In this document: one piece after another, positions 1-6,722 of the stretch
How positions within the stretch are numbered: position 1 is the stretch's first letter
Layout: each line of letters begins with the position of its first letter
Assembly (NCBI GenBank): GCA_913055925.1
Contig: CAJXLH010000047.1
Location: 1-12,077, forward strand
Reading direction: 5' to 3'
DNA: 12,077 bases
DNA from: an uncultured Maritalea sp.
GTDB lineage: Bacteria; Pseudomonadota; Alphaproteobacteria; Rhizobiales; Devosiaceae
Translations under genes and position numbers: made by a program
Notes under the pieces: model-generated
What the model was told of the DNA's origin: nothing
Database searches by the model: none
The model's input: the letters and a program-made list of their open reading frames with translations, nothing else

Positions 1-1
1 A

Positions 2-211
2 GGCGTTTTGCGCCGCGAGTTGGTTCGTGCTGCCGACGGTTCATATATGGACATTGTGATGTTCCGCAGCAAAGAAGACATGGACGATGTCATCGAAAAG
101 GAAATGAACTCGGCTGTTTGCATGGAGTTTTTTCAACTCATGGATATGAGTGACTACGATCCAAATGAGCCAATGCCTTACTACCATGTGATCGAAGTGA
201 ACGAACGCTAA
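2..211 (+). CDS. C-terminal part of a small ABM-like (antibiotic biosynthesis monooxygenase superfamily) protein
   Basis: The reading frame is open from the left edge to the TAA at 209-211, so the 5' end lies outside the window. An in-frame TTG occurs at 8-10, but the frame continues upstream of it and nothing marks it as a true start. About 69 residues are visible. The pattern 'RRELVRAADGSYMDIVMFRS' followed by an acidic helix and 'FFQLMDM' resembles the C-terminal half of dimeric ferredoxin-like ABM-fold proteins, in which a strand-helix-strand unit carries a D-G-x-(Y/W)-x-D turn. Such proteins are often of unknown substrate, so I assign no reaction. The family call rests on pattern resemblance only. 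A good terminator follows 10 bp downstream, so this is the last gene of its transcript. Product certainty is low, but the frame is very likely coding. Confidence 0.6.
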   Translation, partial: GVLRRELVRAADGSYMDIVMFRSKEDMDDVIEKEMNSAVCMEFFQLMDMSDYDPNEPMPYYHVIEVNER

Positions 212-220
212 GTGGCTTTT

Positions 221-249
221 GGGGCGCCGCAGGGCGCCCCATTTTACTT
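221..249 (+). terminator. Rho-independent terminator after the ABM-like gene
   Basis: A perfect 8-bp GC-rich stem (GGGGCGCC at 221-228, GGCGCCCC at 233-240) has a GCAG tetraloop and is followed by ATTTTACTT. The T-rich side is on the plus strand, so it fits the end of the left-edge gene. The converging cytochrome b561 gene stops at 244 and may use the same stem, but no T-run follows the stem on the minus strand. Confidence 0.75.
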
Positions 250-774
250 ACCTGGCATCATGCGCCCGATTAAATTGTCCTTGATGATCCATTGATGGTA
301 AATCGCACCCGCGATGTGCAACACCAAACTCGCCATAAACAGTTTGGCGAACAAGCTGTGCCCTTGCGCTGGTGGTACGATCGACATGTCAGGCCACGGG
401 CCCAAATTGCCGCTCTGCAGCATGGGGCCAAGACCAGACAGCACCATCGTGCCAATGCCTGTTGAAACCAGAGCAAGCGGCAATATGTAAAGCAATATAT
501 GGACGATCTTTGATCCCCACTTCACCATAGGTGACCAATTGGGGTCAGGTGCCGGGCGAGGATGCCTAAAGGCGAAGAAGATGCGTACCAAAAGCAACAG
601 CCCAGCCAAAATGCCTAGAGGTGCATGAATTTGGACAATGGCAAACTTTGTCGCGTCATCCGTTGAATTGACCATGACCATCCCAGCAATCAATAAGGCG
701 ATCAGCAAGAACGCGAGCAGCCAATGCAGGGCGCGCATGGTGCGCGAGTACTTTAGAACGGACGATTTTTCCAT
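244..774 (-). CDS. Cytochrome b561 (CybB-type di-heme membrane protein)
   Basis: This is a four-helix inner-membrane b-type cytochrome that passes electrons between quinol and an acceptor; in the CybB family this includes superoxide-linked quinone redox. Counting from the chosen start, helix 1 (about 14-34) carries His17, helix 2 (about 47-70) carries His50, helix 3 spans about 88-110, and helix 4 (about 143-163) follows His139 and carries His153. The spacing of His17/His50 and His139/His153 is what the family uses for its two hemes. A longer frame with ATG at 792 is possible. I prefer the ATG at 774 because AAGGA (complement at 782-786) sits 7 nt before it, whereas nothing resembling a ribosome binding site precedes 792. 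The gene is divergent from a MarR regulator, which probably represses it through the shared operators. The 176-residue length is normal. The substrate and physiological partner are not evident from sequence. Confidence 0.88.
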   Translation of the reverse strand: MEKSSVLKYSRTMRALHWLLAFLLIALLIAGMVMVNSTDDATKFAIVQIHAPLGILAGLLLLVRIFFAFRHPRPAPDPNWSPMVKWGSKIVHILLYILPLALVSTGIGTMVLSGLGPMLQSGNLGPWPDMSIVPPAQGHSLFAKLFMASLVLHIAGAIYHQWIIKDNLIGRMMPGK

Positions 775-812
775 GGCCATATCCTTATTCATTGCAGTTG
801 TCGCGAAATGTG

Positions 813-853
813 TTAGTTTACATGTAATATAAAATGAGTTCCATGTAAACTAA
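813..853. promoter_or_regulatory. Paired MarR-type operators in the divergent cytochrome b561 / marR gap
   Basis: TTAGTTTACATG (813-824) and CATGTAAACTAA (842-853) form a perfect 12-bp inverted repeat separated by 17 bp. Each arm is also the core of its own small palindrome. The left one contains the perfect TTACATGTAA (818-827). The right one is a degenerate copy around CATG (842-845). The two CATG centres are 21 bp apart, about two helical turns, so two regulator dimers could sit on the same DNA face. The repeat lies between the two divergent starts, and its right arm ends 7 bp before the marR ATG. Binding there would block both promoters. A MarR-family protein encoded alongside is the obvious binder, but that is inferred. 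Confidence 0.8.
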
Positions 854-860
854 AAACTGA

Positions 861-1316
861 ATGATGATCGAAAATCCACTTCAACCGGCGCAGCACTCCG
901 TCGGACGACTAATCTCAAATGTCGCCGCCCGCGCTCAACAGGTGCTCGGGAAAAAACTCGAACCACACGGTGTGACACCACAACAATGGGTGGTGCTGGT
1001 CGTTTTGTGGTGGCAGGACGAGATAAGTGTGTCTGACCTCGCCATACACCTACGAACCGAAAAACCAGCGGTCTCTCGACTTGTGGATCGAATGGAAAAG
1101 GCGGGATTGGTTACCAAAACGCCATCTGAAACAGACCGACGCTCGATCATCCTTTCGGCAACAGAAAAAGCCAAAGAGAAAAAGCAACTCCGTATGATTT
1201 ACGAGGAAATCAATGCGGTTCTTTTGGCTGGTTTTTCGGACGAGGAGATTGAGCAATTGTTTTCATTATTACGTCGCGTTCAGCGGAATGCTGACCAGCA
1301 TGTGCAACAGAATTAG
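861..1316 (+). CDS. MarR-family transcriptional regulator
   Basis: The 151-residue length and layout are those of MarR winged-helix repressors. There is an N-terminal dimerisation helix (about 10-33), the family-typical 'LTPQQW-like' segment (V38-W43), a helix-turn-helix at about 56-79 (SVSDLAIHL to AVSRLVDRME), and a wing with the hallmark D92-R93-R94. Long C-terminal dimerisation helices follow (about 102-146). There are no cysteines at all, so an OhrR-style thiol switch is excluded; a ligand-binding mechanism is more likely. ATG codons at 861 and 864 are both possible starts, and neither has a clear ribosome binding site. The right operator arm occupies the usual upstream position, which suggests a short leader or strong autoregulation. 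The gene is divergent from cytochrome b561, its probable target. The effector is unknown. Confidence 0.9.
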   Translation: MMIENPLQPAQHSVGRLISNVAARAQQVLGKKLEPHGVTPQQWVVLVVLWWQDEISVSDLAIHLRTEKPAVSRLVDRMEKAGLVTKTPSETDRRSIILSATEKAKEKKQLRMIYEEINAVLLAGFSDEEIEQLFSLLRRVQRNADQHVQQN

Positions 1317-1390
1317 CCTTTCGCCCACCTTGTTTCGAACAAAGAATTGGTCCACCGTGCAGCAAGTAGTTTTACACTGAGGGTACAGCG

Positions 1391-3028
1391 GTGGCGGGTG
1401 AAAAGCAGGCAATTGTTGTTGTGCATGGCATGGGCGAACAGCGCCCGATGGGCCTTATGCGGCGCATCGTTGAAACGCTTTGGACAAGTGACAATTCTGT
1501 GCTGCCGCCAGGTGATCGACATGCAACAGCTGACGGCAACAAAAGCTGGATTGTGCCGGATTGCAAAACCGGCAGTCATGATTTGCAGCGGATCACCACG
1601 CCAACGGCAATTGATGGCAAGCGCACCGACTTTTTCGAGTTCTATTACGCTGACATTTTAGATGATTCAAAGCTGAGCAATTTGTGGCGTTGGTTGCTGC
1701 GGATTGTTTTGGTGCGGCCTGAATTTGTGTCGGCGCGCATGGTTTGGCCATGGTCGGCCCTATGTTTTCTCATCGTATTGATCGGCCTTGTGACCTTTGG
1801 GGTGGTTCTGTTGGCTGTCGGCACCATTTTTGAATTGCAATGGTGGCAGGTGGATGGCGGCAGCGCGCGGCTGGACGTTTATGAGGTCACATTTTTGGGG
1901 ATATTAAACCTCGGTTTAATGGTTTGGCTGGGCCATGCGATCCCAAAAATACGCTGGATCCTGCGCTGGCCTGCCTATTTGGTCATTTTGGTGCTGGTTT
2001 ATTACACCTTGTTCGGCATAGGCGGGGTGGAAGTCCGCACCGCTGTTGTGGGCGGTACCATTTTAATCTCTTTGCTCACCGCAGCGTTTTTCTTGCCGTA
2101 TCTTGGTGACGTTGCCGGTTATCTTGGTGCGCATCCCGACACGGTACGCCGCCGCCATGATGTGCGCGAGCGTGGGTTAAGTCTGCTCAGAGACCTGCAT
2201 AAAGATCCGACATATGATCGGATCGTGATCGTTGCGCACTCGCTTGGCTCTGTTGTGGCATACGACATTTTGCATTTGATGTGGGAAGAGTTGGGACCCA
2301 CCAACGAAAACCCGCCAAGCGACAGGGTGCGCCAAGCGCTTTATGAGCATGATTTCTTTGTGCGCAATCACAAAAGTCGGTTTTGGAATGCGTTGACTGT
2401 TGAGGCCTACCAAGCCGTGCAAGCCAAGGTGGCTGAAGCGATCCGCCGTACAGGTAGCGTTGCCGATAAGCATGGCAAGATCACGGGTGCATATTGGAAG
2501 ATAACCGACTTTGTAACCTTCGGCTCGCCGCTCAGCCATGCGCAGTTCTTAATCGCCCGGGGCGTTGAGAATTTCGAAAAGCTAAAAGAAGAACGTCTGC
2601 TACCCGTGGCCCCGCCGCGCACATATAACGAAGACTATGGTGTTCTTTATACACCCGATAAGTTGGAGTTTTCCGAGCAAACGGCTGGGTTGCCGATACC
2701 AGAATCTCCAGCAGAGTGGGCGCTGAAAGCACCACGCTCCTATGCGCATCATGGTGCCGTGTTTTCAACGGTGAAATGGACCAATATGTATGATGAGCAT
2801 CATCCACTATTTTTCTGGCAGGGTGACGTGTTGGGTGGTCCGGTGAGCGGTATTGAACATTTTGGCCGCGGTATCCGCGAGCACAATGTAAAGATAAGCT
2901 ATTCAAAGTTTCGGTTTAAAAATTTGCGGCTGATTACGCATACCCTTTACTGGACGAACACGCTGCAAAATGGCATTTCTCCGCACATACAAAAGTTTCG
3001 CGAAGCCGTGAGGCTGGTGCGAAAATAA
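1391..3028 (+). CDS. Membrane-embedded alpha/beta hydrolase-fold protein, function unknown
   Basis: The protein has 545 residues. The start is GTG, supported by GAGGG (1379-1383) 7 nt upstream. It opens with the strand and oxyanion-type motif VVVHGMGEQ (residues 9-17). A nucleophile elbow, VAHSLGS, places Ser284 as the likely catalytic serine. A late His517 in a HTLYW context is a candidate triad histidine, and the acid residue is not clear to me. Between the first strand and the elbow lie four hydrophobic segments (about 121-147, 166-185, 193-212, 217-238). The catalytic halves would therefore be joined through the membrane and, with an even helix number, fold on the same side. No signal peptide is visible, so the hydrolase part is probably cytoplasmic. 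It is likely an esterase or lipase-like serine hydrolase; the substrate is unknown. The next hydrolase gene begins 19 nt after its stop, which implies co-transcription. Confidence 0.8.
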   Translation: MAGEKQAIVVVHGMGEQRPMGLMRRIVETLWTSDNSVLPPGDRHATADGNKSWIVPDCKTGSHDLQRITTPTAIDGKRTDFFEFYYADILDDSKLSNLWRWLLRIVLVRPEFVSARMVWPWSALCFLIVLIGLVTFGVVLLAVGTIFELQWWQVDGGSARLDVYEVTFLGILNLGLMVWLGHAIPKIRWILRWPAYLVILVLVYYTLFGIGGVEVRTAVVGGTILISLLTAAFFLPYLGDVAGYLGAHPDTVRRRHDVRERGLSLLRDLHKDPTYDRIVIVAHSLGSVVAYDILHLMWEELGPTNENPPSDRVRQALYEHDFFVRNHKSRFWNALTVEAYQAVQAKVAEAIRRTGSVADKHGKITGAYWKITDFVTFGSPLSHAQFLIARGVENFEKLKEERLLPVAPPRTYNEDYGVLYTPDKLEFSEQTAGLPIPESPAEWALKAPRSYAHHGAVFSTVKWTNMYDEHHPLFFWQGDVLGGPVSGIEHFGRGIREHNVKISYSKFRFKNLRLITHTLYWTNTLQNGISPHIQKFREAVRLVRK

Positions 3029-3047
3029 ACACTTTAAAGGATTACTG

Positions 3048-3857
3048 ATGAAAACGATTTTTGCTGCAGCAAAATGGCTGCTTGCGCTTATTCTTGTTCT
3101 TTATCTTGGCGTGCATATCTACATGCATTTTGCTCAACGTGATTTGCAGTATAGCGTCGCTGGCACAACGCGAAGCCCTGAAGAGTTGGGCATATCCAAT
3201 GTGCAAGTTGTTAAAATTCCGACCGGCAATGGCAAAGAATTGCATGGATGGTATGCGCCTTCGAGCGCGGGCAAACCGACGATCATTTATTTTCGTGGCA
3301 ATACCGGGTCGTTCACCCGTGAGCATGAACGCTTCACGCAGTTTATGGCAGATGGTTATGGCTTTTTGTCGTTCGACTATCGCGGATTTCCCGGATCACC
3401 AGGCGAGTTAAACCAACCCAATGTTTTGGAAGACGCGTTGGCTGCTTTTGACTGGGTAAGCGAAAAGGGCGATCAAATATTGCTCTGGGGGCGTTCGCTT
3501 GGTTCTGGTGTGGCGACCTACGTTGCGTCAGAACGCGATGCTTTGGCGCTGACGCTGGAAAGTCCATATACCGCGACCGTGGATGTGGCCAAAGAACGCT
3601 ACCCGTTTTTACTGGTCGACTTGGTGATGCAGGATCAATACCCGTCTAGGGAGTGGATCAAAAATGTGCAGGAGCCGCTTTTCATTGGTCACGGCACAGC
3701 AGATGATGTGATCGCGGTCCATTTTGGGGAACGCCTATATGGTCTCGCACCCTATCCACAACAATTGTGGATTGTAGAAGGGGGCGATCACGACAGCCTA
3801 TGGGCTGACGGGATGTGGGAACAGGTCCAGCCATTCTACGCGCAGCATTCTCGCTAG
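3048..3857 (+). CDS. Membrane-anchored alpha/beta hydrolase, BEM46/ABHD13-like
   Basis: The ATG at 3048 is preceded by AAAGGA (3036-3041) with a 6-nt spacer, a strong ribosome binding site. The 269-residue product begins with one hydrophobic helix (about 8-26) that looks like an uncleaved anchor. The hydrolase domain follows, with the oxyanion segment YFRGN (about 80-84), nucleophile elbow GRSLGSG with Ser150, acid Asp219 in HGTADD, and His248 in GGDHDS. All three triad residues are in the expected order and spacing. This layout matches the BEM46/ABHD13 group of serine hydrolases found widely in bacteria and eukaryotes, whose bacterial substrates are mostly undefined. Its place 19 nt behind another membrane serine hydrolase suggests joint work on a lipid or envelope ester, but that is inference only. 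Confidence 0.87.
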   Translation: MKTIFAAAKWLLALILVLYLGVHIYMHFAQRDLQYSVAGTTRSPEELGISNVQVVKIPTGNGKELHGWYAPSSAGKPTIIYFRGNTGSFTREHERFTQFMADGYGFLSFDYRGFPGSPGELNQPNVLEDALAAFDWVSEKGDQILLWGRSLGSGVATYVASERDALALTLESPYTATVDVAKERYPFLLVDLVMQDQYPSREWIKNVQEPLFIGHGTADDVIAVHFGERLYGLAPYPQQLWIVEGGDHDSLWADGMWEQVQPFYAQHSR

Positions 3858-3860
3858 TTC

Positions 3861-3887
3861 GTGATTTGGCCCGTTGGTTCAAATCAC
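3861..3887. repeat. 8-bp inverted repeat between the BEM46-like hydrolase and the DsbA-family gene
   Basis: GTGATTTG (3861-3868) and CAAATCAC (3880-3887) are perfect complements with an 11-nt spacer. The repeat sits in the 57-bp gap before the DsbA-family gene. No T-run follows, so it is not a standard terminator. It could be an operator or an mRNA hairpin that separates expression of the two genes. Confidence 0.4.
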
Positions 3888-3914
3888 CTAGGTTGCCGGC
3901 AAAAAGGGACAATT

Positions 3915-4565
3915 ATGACCAATATCCGTATTGATATGTTTTCCGACCCGGTTTGCCCGTGGTGCCTGGTGGGTATGCATCGTTTAAACGCCGCCATTGG
4001 CCGGTTGCCGGAAAGCGTTGAGGTGGAAGTGAACCACCACCCATATCTTTTGGACGCTAACGCACCAAAAGAGGGCGAAGACGTTGTGGCCATGCTTAAG
4101 CGCAAATATGGCAATGATCCGGGACCGATGTGGGATCGTTTGGAAGCGGAAGCGAAAAAGTCCGGCCTCGATGTTGATATGCGCAAGCAGAAATGGCGTC
4201 ATCCGTCTCAGGCTGCACAAGTGCTGATTGCGGCATCGCGGGCCAAAGGCAAACAACATGATGTGGCGATGGCGATGTCGCGCGCCTGCTATATTGATGC
4301 CCTAAATATTTCTGATCCAGAAGTGCTGGCCGACATTGGTGAAGCCAATGGCTTCACGCGTGAAGAGGTAGTGGAGCTGGTGACCAACGAAGATTTGCAG
4401 AAGCAGATCGAGGAAGCCGCAGCTGGCGCAGGGCAGCAAGGCATTCAGGGTGTGCCGTTCTTTGTTTTCCAAAGCAAATATGCGCTTTCGGGCGCACAAC
4501 CGGACGAGGTTTTTGATCAAGTTTTTCAAGACGTGATCGAAGAAGCCAATCAACCAAATGCATAA
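3915..4565 (+). CDS. DsbA-family oxidoreductase, FrnE-like (cytoplasmic thioredoxin-fold protein)
   Basis: The ATG at 3915 follows AAAAAGGGA (3901-3909), so I use it rather than the TTG or ATG alternatives further upstream in the same frame. The 216-residue product has an N-terminal thioredoxin strand with a C14-P-W-C17 redox motif immediately after SDPV. A helical insertion follows (about 55-165), then the cis-proline loop GVPFF with Pro181 near the C-terminus. This is the FrnE/HCCA-isomerase-like branch of the DsbA family (PF01323). There is no signal peptide, so it acts in the cytoplasm, where relatives reduce or isomerise protein disulfides under oxidative stress. The HRPSQ-like segment 'RHPSQAAQ' is typical of the branch. 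It is probably transcribed with the upstream hydrolases or from its own promoter in the 57-bp gap. Confidence 0.88.
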   Translation: MTNIRIDMFSDPVCPWCLVGMHRLNAAIGRLPESVEVEVNHHPYLLDANAPKEGEDVVAMLKRKYGNDPGPMWDRLEAEAKKSGLDVDMRKQKWRHPSQAAQVLIAASRAKGKQHDVAMAMSRACYIDALNISDPEVLADIGEANGFTREEVVELVTNEDLQKQIEEAAAGAGQQGIQGVPFFVFQSKYALSGAQPDEVFDQVFQDVIEEANQPNA

Positions 4566-4567
4566 AA

Positions 4568-4599
4568 AAACGCCGCTGAAAATCAGCGGCGTTTGAATT
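4568..4599. terminator. Bidirectional Rho-independent terminator between the DsbA-family gene and rpsU
   Basis: A perfect 12-bp stem (AAACGCCGCTGA 4568-4579, TCAGCGGCGTTT 4583-4594) has a 3-nt loop. On the plus strand GAATTTTT follows. On the minus strand the stem runs straight into a T-run (seven A on the plus strand, 4564-4570). It therefore serves the DsbA-family gene, which ends at 4565, and the converging rpsU, which ends at 4623. Confidence 0.92.
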
Positions 4600-4622
4600 T
4601 TTAGTTTAGAGAAACGGGTCGC

Positions 4623-4841
4623 TTAGCGACGGCCGCCTACCAAACCTTCACGCTGTGCGCGCTTACGAGCAAGTTTGCGAGCGCGACGAACAGCTTCAGC
4701 CTTTTGACGGGCTTTTTTCTCAGAAGGTTTCTCGTAGTAGTTACGCAACTTCATTTCACGAAATACACCTTCGCGTTGAAGTTTCTTTTTCAAAGCCCGG
4801 AGAGCTTGATCTACATTGTTATCGCGAACGACGACTTGCAC
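4623..4841 (-). CDS. rpsU: 30S ribosomal protein S21
   Basis: This is the small, very basic 30S subunit protein that lies near the anti-Shine-Dalgarno end of 16S rRNA and aids translation initiation. The visible sequence has the diagnostic VRDNNVDQALRALKKK start, the REGVFREMKLRNYYEKPSEKK middle and an Arg/Lys-rich tail, so the call is certain. The start is a choice among three in-frame GTG codons: 4853, 4850 and 4841. Orthologues begin with M-Q-V right before the VRDNN segment, so I take 4841, giving 72 residues. Starting at 4853 would add four unusual residues (M-V-C-R). AGAAGG lies just upstream of 4853, 11-12 nt from 4841, so its spacing is slightly long for my choice; this is the main doubt. 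Non-ATG starts are common in this gene's relatives. It ends in the shared bidirectional terminator. Confidence 0.95.
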   Translation of the reverse strand: MQVVVRDNNVDQALRALKKKLQREGVFREMKLRNYYEKPSEKKARQKAEAVRRARKLARKRAQREGLVGGRR

Positions 4842-4861
4842 GCGGCACACCACCTTCTAAA

Positions 4862-4890
4862 GAGTTAAAATCAATTTGCGCGTTTGACAA
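4862..4890 (-). promoter_or_regulatory. Candidate promoter of rpsU
   Basis: On the minus strand TTGTCA (complement at 4885-4890) is followed after 17 nt by TAACTC (complement at 4862-4867). A shift of one base gives TTAACT. The -35 hexamer is close to consensus, while the -10 is poor. It lies just ahead of the rpsU leader, in a 146-bp gap after purK. The transcription start has not been located. Confidence 0.4.
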
Positions 4891-4999
4891 AAAGCCAAAA
4901 GCGCTTCGGCCAGCTTTGCTAGCCAAGCGTTGGGGCGGTCAATAGCAAACCAAGTCCCGCTTGTCCAGCGTTTGCGCCGAAAAAACGGGCTTTTTCATG

Positions 5000-6094
5000 C
5001 TATTGCGCCCGATTGGGCCCTAAAATTCGGTTGAAATGCCCCATTTTGCGGCCAGCGCGGATTTCTGTCTTGCCGTAATGGTGCACCTGTACGTTCGAAT
5101 CTGTGAGGTTCATGCCTTCATCAATTTCGTCGCCAATCAGGTTTTGCATCACCACATCAGAGTGACGCACTGGTTTACCCAATTGCCATCCAGCGACGGC
5201 GCGAATGTGCTGTTCAAACTGATCCACAAGACAAGCGGCTTCGGTCCAGTGGCCCGAATTATGGACGCGCGGTGCGATTTCATTCACGATCAATTGGTCG
5301 CCACCCTCAGACGGGACAACGAAAAATTCAACGCCCATCACGCCGACATAGTCGAGCGCTTCAATTAGCTTGGTGGCGATGCTCTTCGCATTTTCCGCAA
5401 GTTCAGGTGCAATGTCGCCCGGCACTGTTGAGGTGTAAAGAATGTGGTCTTTGTGCACATTCTCAGCCGGGTCGTAGGCAGCAGTCGCGCCTTTTTGATC
5501 GCGCGCGATAATCACGGAGATTTCCTTATTGAACGGAACGAACCCTTCAAGAATAGCAGGCTGCGCGCCAATCGTATCAAAGGCGGTGGCAATATCTGCT
5601 TTGTCGCGCAGAATTGTTTGGCCTTTGCCGTCATAACCAAAACGCCGTGTTTTGAGGACCGCCGGTAGGCCGATTTCTGCAACAGCTGCTTCCAGCTCTT
5701 CTTGGCTATCGACTTTGGCGAAAGGCGCAACGTCAACGCCTGCATTTTGAATGAATGTCTTTTCCACCAACCGCTCTTGCGAGACTTCCAATGCTTTTGC
5801 GGATGGAAACAGCGCTGTGCCTGTTTCAGCAATTGCAGCCGCTGTTTCTGCGGGTACATTTTCAAACTCATAGGTGACACAATCAACCGACTGCGCAAAT
5901 GCTTTGAGTGCGCTCAGGTCTTCATATGCGGCAACGGTTTTGAGCGGCGTCACGTCAAATGCTGGACTGTTTGGGTCTGGGCAGAAAATATGCGTGTTTA
6001 AGCCAAGGCGGTGCGCTGCAAGCGCCATCATGCGGCCCAACTGGCCACCGCCCAAAATACCAATGGTTGCGCCTGTCGGCAGCTTATTGATCAT
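5000..6094 (-). CDS. purK: N5-carboxyaminoimidazole ribonucleotide synthase (PurK)
   Basis: PurK is an ATP-grasp enzyme that converts aminoimidazole ribonucleotide, ATP and bicarbonate to N5-CAIR, the first half of the carboxylation step in purine synthesis. With the start at ATG 6094 the protein has 364 residues, normal for the family. The nucleotide-fold motif GILGGGQLGRMM is at 12-23, the ATP-grasp loop KTRRFGYDGKGQ at about 148-159, and the metal and substrate motif NEIAPRVHNSGHW at about 270-282. The C-terminal YGK...R.GRKMGH signature is intact. The open frame extends to 6226, but those extra residues overlap purE and do not match the family. The start lies inside the end of purE (11-bp overlap), so translation is probably coupled. 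No convincing terminator follows; only an A/T-flanked weak stem occurs near 4976-4996. Confidence 0.96.
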   Translation of the reverse strand: MINKLPTGATIGILGGGQLGRMMALAAHRLGLNTHIFCPDPNSPAFDVTPLKTVAAYEDLSALKAFAQSVDCVTYEFENVPAETAAAIAETGTALFPSAKALEVSQERLVEKTFIQNAGVDVAPFAKVDSQEELEAAVAEIGLPAVLKTRRFGYDGKGQTILRDKADIATAFDTIGAQPAILEGFVPFNKEISVIIARDQKGATAAYDPAENVHKDHILYTSTVPGDIAPELAENAKSIATKLIEALDYVGVMGVEFFVVPSEGGDQLIVNEIAPRVHNSGHWTEAACLVDQFEQHIRAVAGWQLGKPVRHSDVVMQNLIGDEIDEGMNLTDSNVQVHHYGKTEIRAGRKMGHFNRILGPNRAQ

Positions 6095-6578
6095 CGCTTG
6101 GAAACTCTGAAACTTGCTCTGTTCGGTTTTGACGATATGCGATGAGCGCGTCCCGTGCTTTTTCATCTTCGAGACCGATGACCGCTGCGGCAAGAAGCGC
6201 GGCGTTTGTGGCACCTGCTTGTCCAATCGCCAATGTACCTACCGGAATGCCTGCAGGCATTTGCACGATCGAATAAAGGCTATCCAACCCCTTCATCGTG
6301 CGGCTTTCCACCGGAACGCCAAATACGGGGAGGTGGGTTAGCGCAGCGATCATGCCCGGCAAATGGGCGGCACCGCCAGCGCCAGCAATAATGGTTTTGA
6401 AACCATCGTCGGCCGCGGCTTTGGCGAAATCATACATGCGATCAGGTGTGCGGTGCGCGGAAACAATGCGCGCTTCATAATCGATGTCGAGTTGATCTAG
6501 TGTCTCGGCAGCGTGGCGCATAGTGGCCCAATCAGACTGACTGCCCATGACGATTGCTATTGGCGGGTTCGATGGCAT
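6084..6578 (-). CDS. purE: N5-carboxyaminoimidazole ribonucleotide mutase (PurE, class I)
   Basis: PurE moves the carboxyl group of N5-CAIR to carbon 4 of the imidazole, giving CAIR, directly after the PurK reaction. The 164-residue protein has the signature elements in order: GSQSDW (12-17) for substrate phosphate and ribose binding, SAHRTPD (40-46) with the catalytic His42, and the glycine-rich AGAGGAAHLPGM (65-76). The presence of a PurK partner marks it as class I rather than the class II enzyme that uses AIR and CO2 directly. GAGGGG ends 6 nt before the ATG at 6578, a strong ribosome binding site. It is first in the purE-purK operon, and the promoter should be in the 144-bp gap shared with the divergent kinase gene. 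I see no PurR-like box or purine riboswitch there. Confidence 0.96.
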   Translation of the reverse strand: MPSNPPIAIVMGSQSDWATMRHAAETLDQLDIDYEARIVSAHRTPDRMYDFAKAAADDGFKTIIAGAGGAAHLPGMIAALTHLPVFGVPVESRTMKGLDSLYSIVQMPAGIPVGTLAIGQAGATNAALLAAAVIGLEDEKARDALIAYRQNRTEQVSEFPSDDQ

Positions 6579-6722
6579 CTTTGGCCCCTCGCGTTACGTC
6601 AAAAAGGGCGTTTACATCAGCTTTGGCTTTTGGGCAAGTCGCCACAAGTCTAATTTGCTTTATTTGGATTGATTGGTTTGATCAGTCTTGCGGGAAAATC
6701 GGCCAATTTGTAGCTTTCGGCC

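Noticed and set aside
1347..1661. 104-codon plus-strand frame starting before the large hydrolase
   Set aside because: It is out of phase with the 545-codon gene, which has the GAGGG site, the hydrolase motifs and full-length coding character.
4976..4996. Terminator after purK
   Set aside because: Only three solid GC pairs (CCG/CGG) flanked by A/T runs; the structure is too weak to call.
6095..6226. 44-residue N-terminal extension of purK
   Set aside because: It is entirely within purE, in another phase, and the PurK family begins close to the GILGGGQLG motif, which the ATG at 6094 satisfies.
6579..6722. Purine riboswitch or PurR-like box between purE and the kinase gene
   Set aside because: No aptamer-like paired architecture and no ACGCAAACG-type palindrome could be found; the GATTGATTGG-like repeats are short and imperfect.
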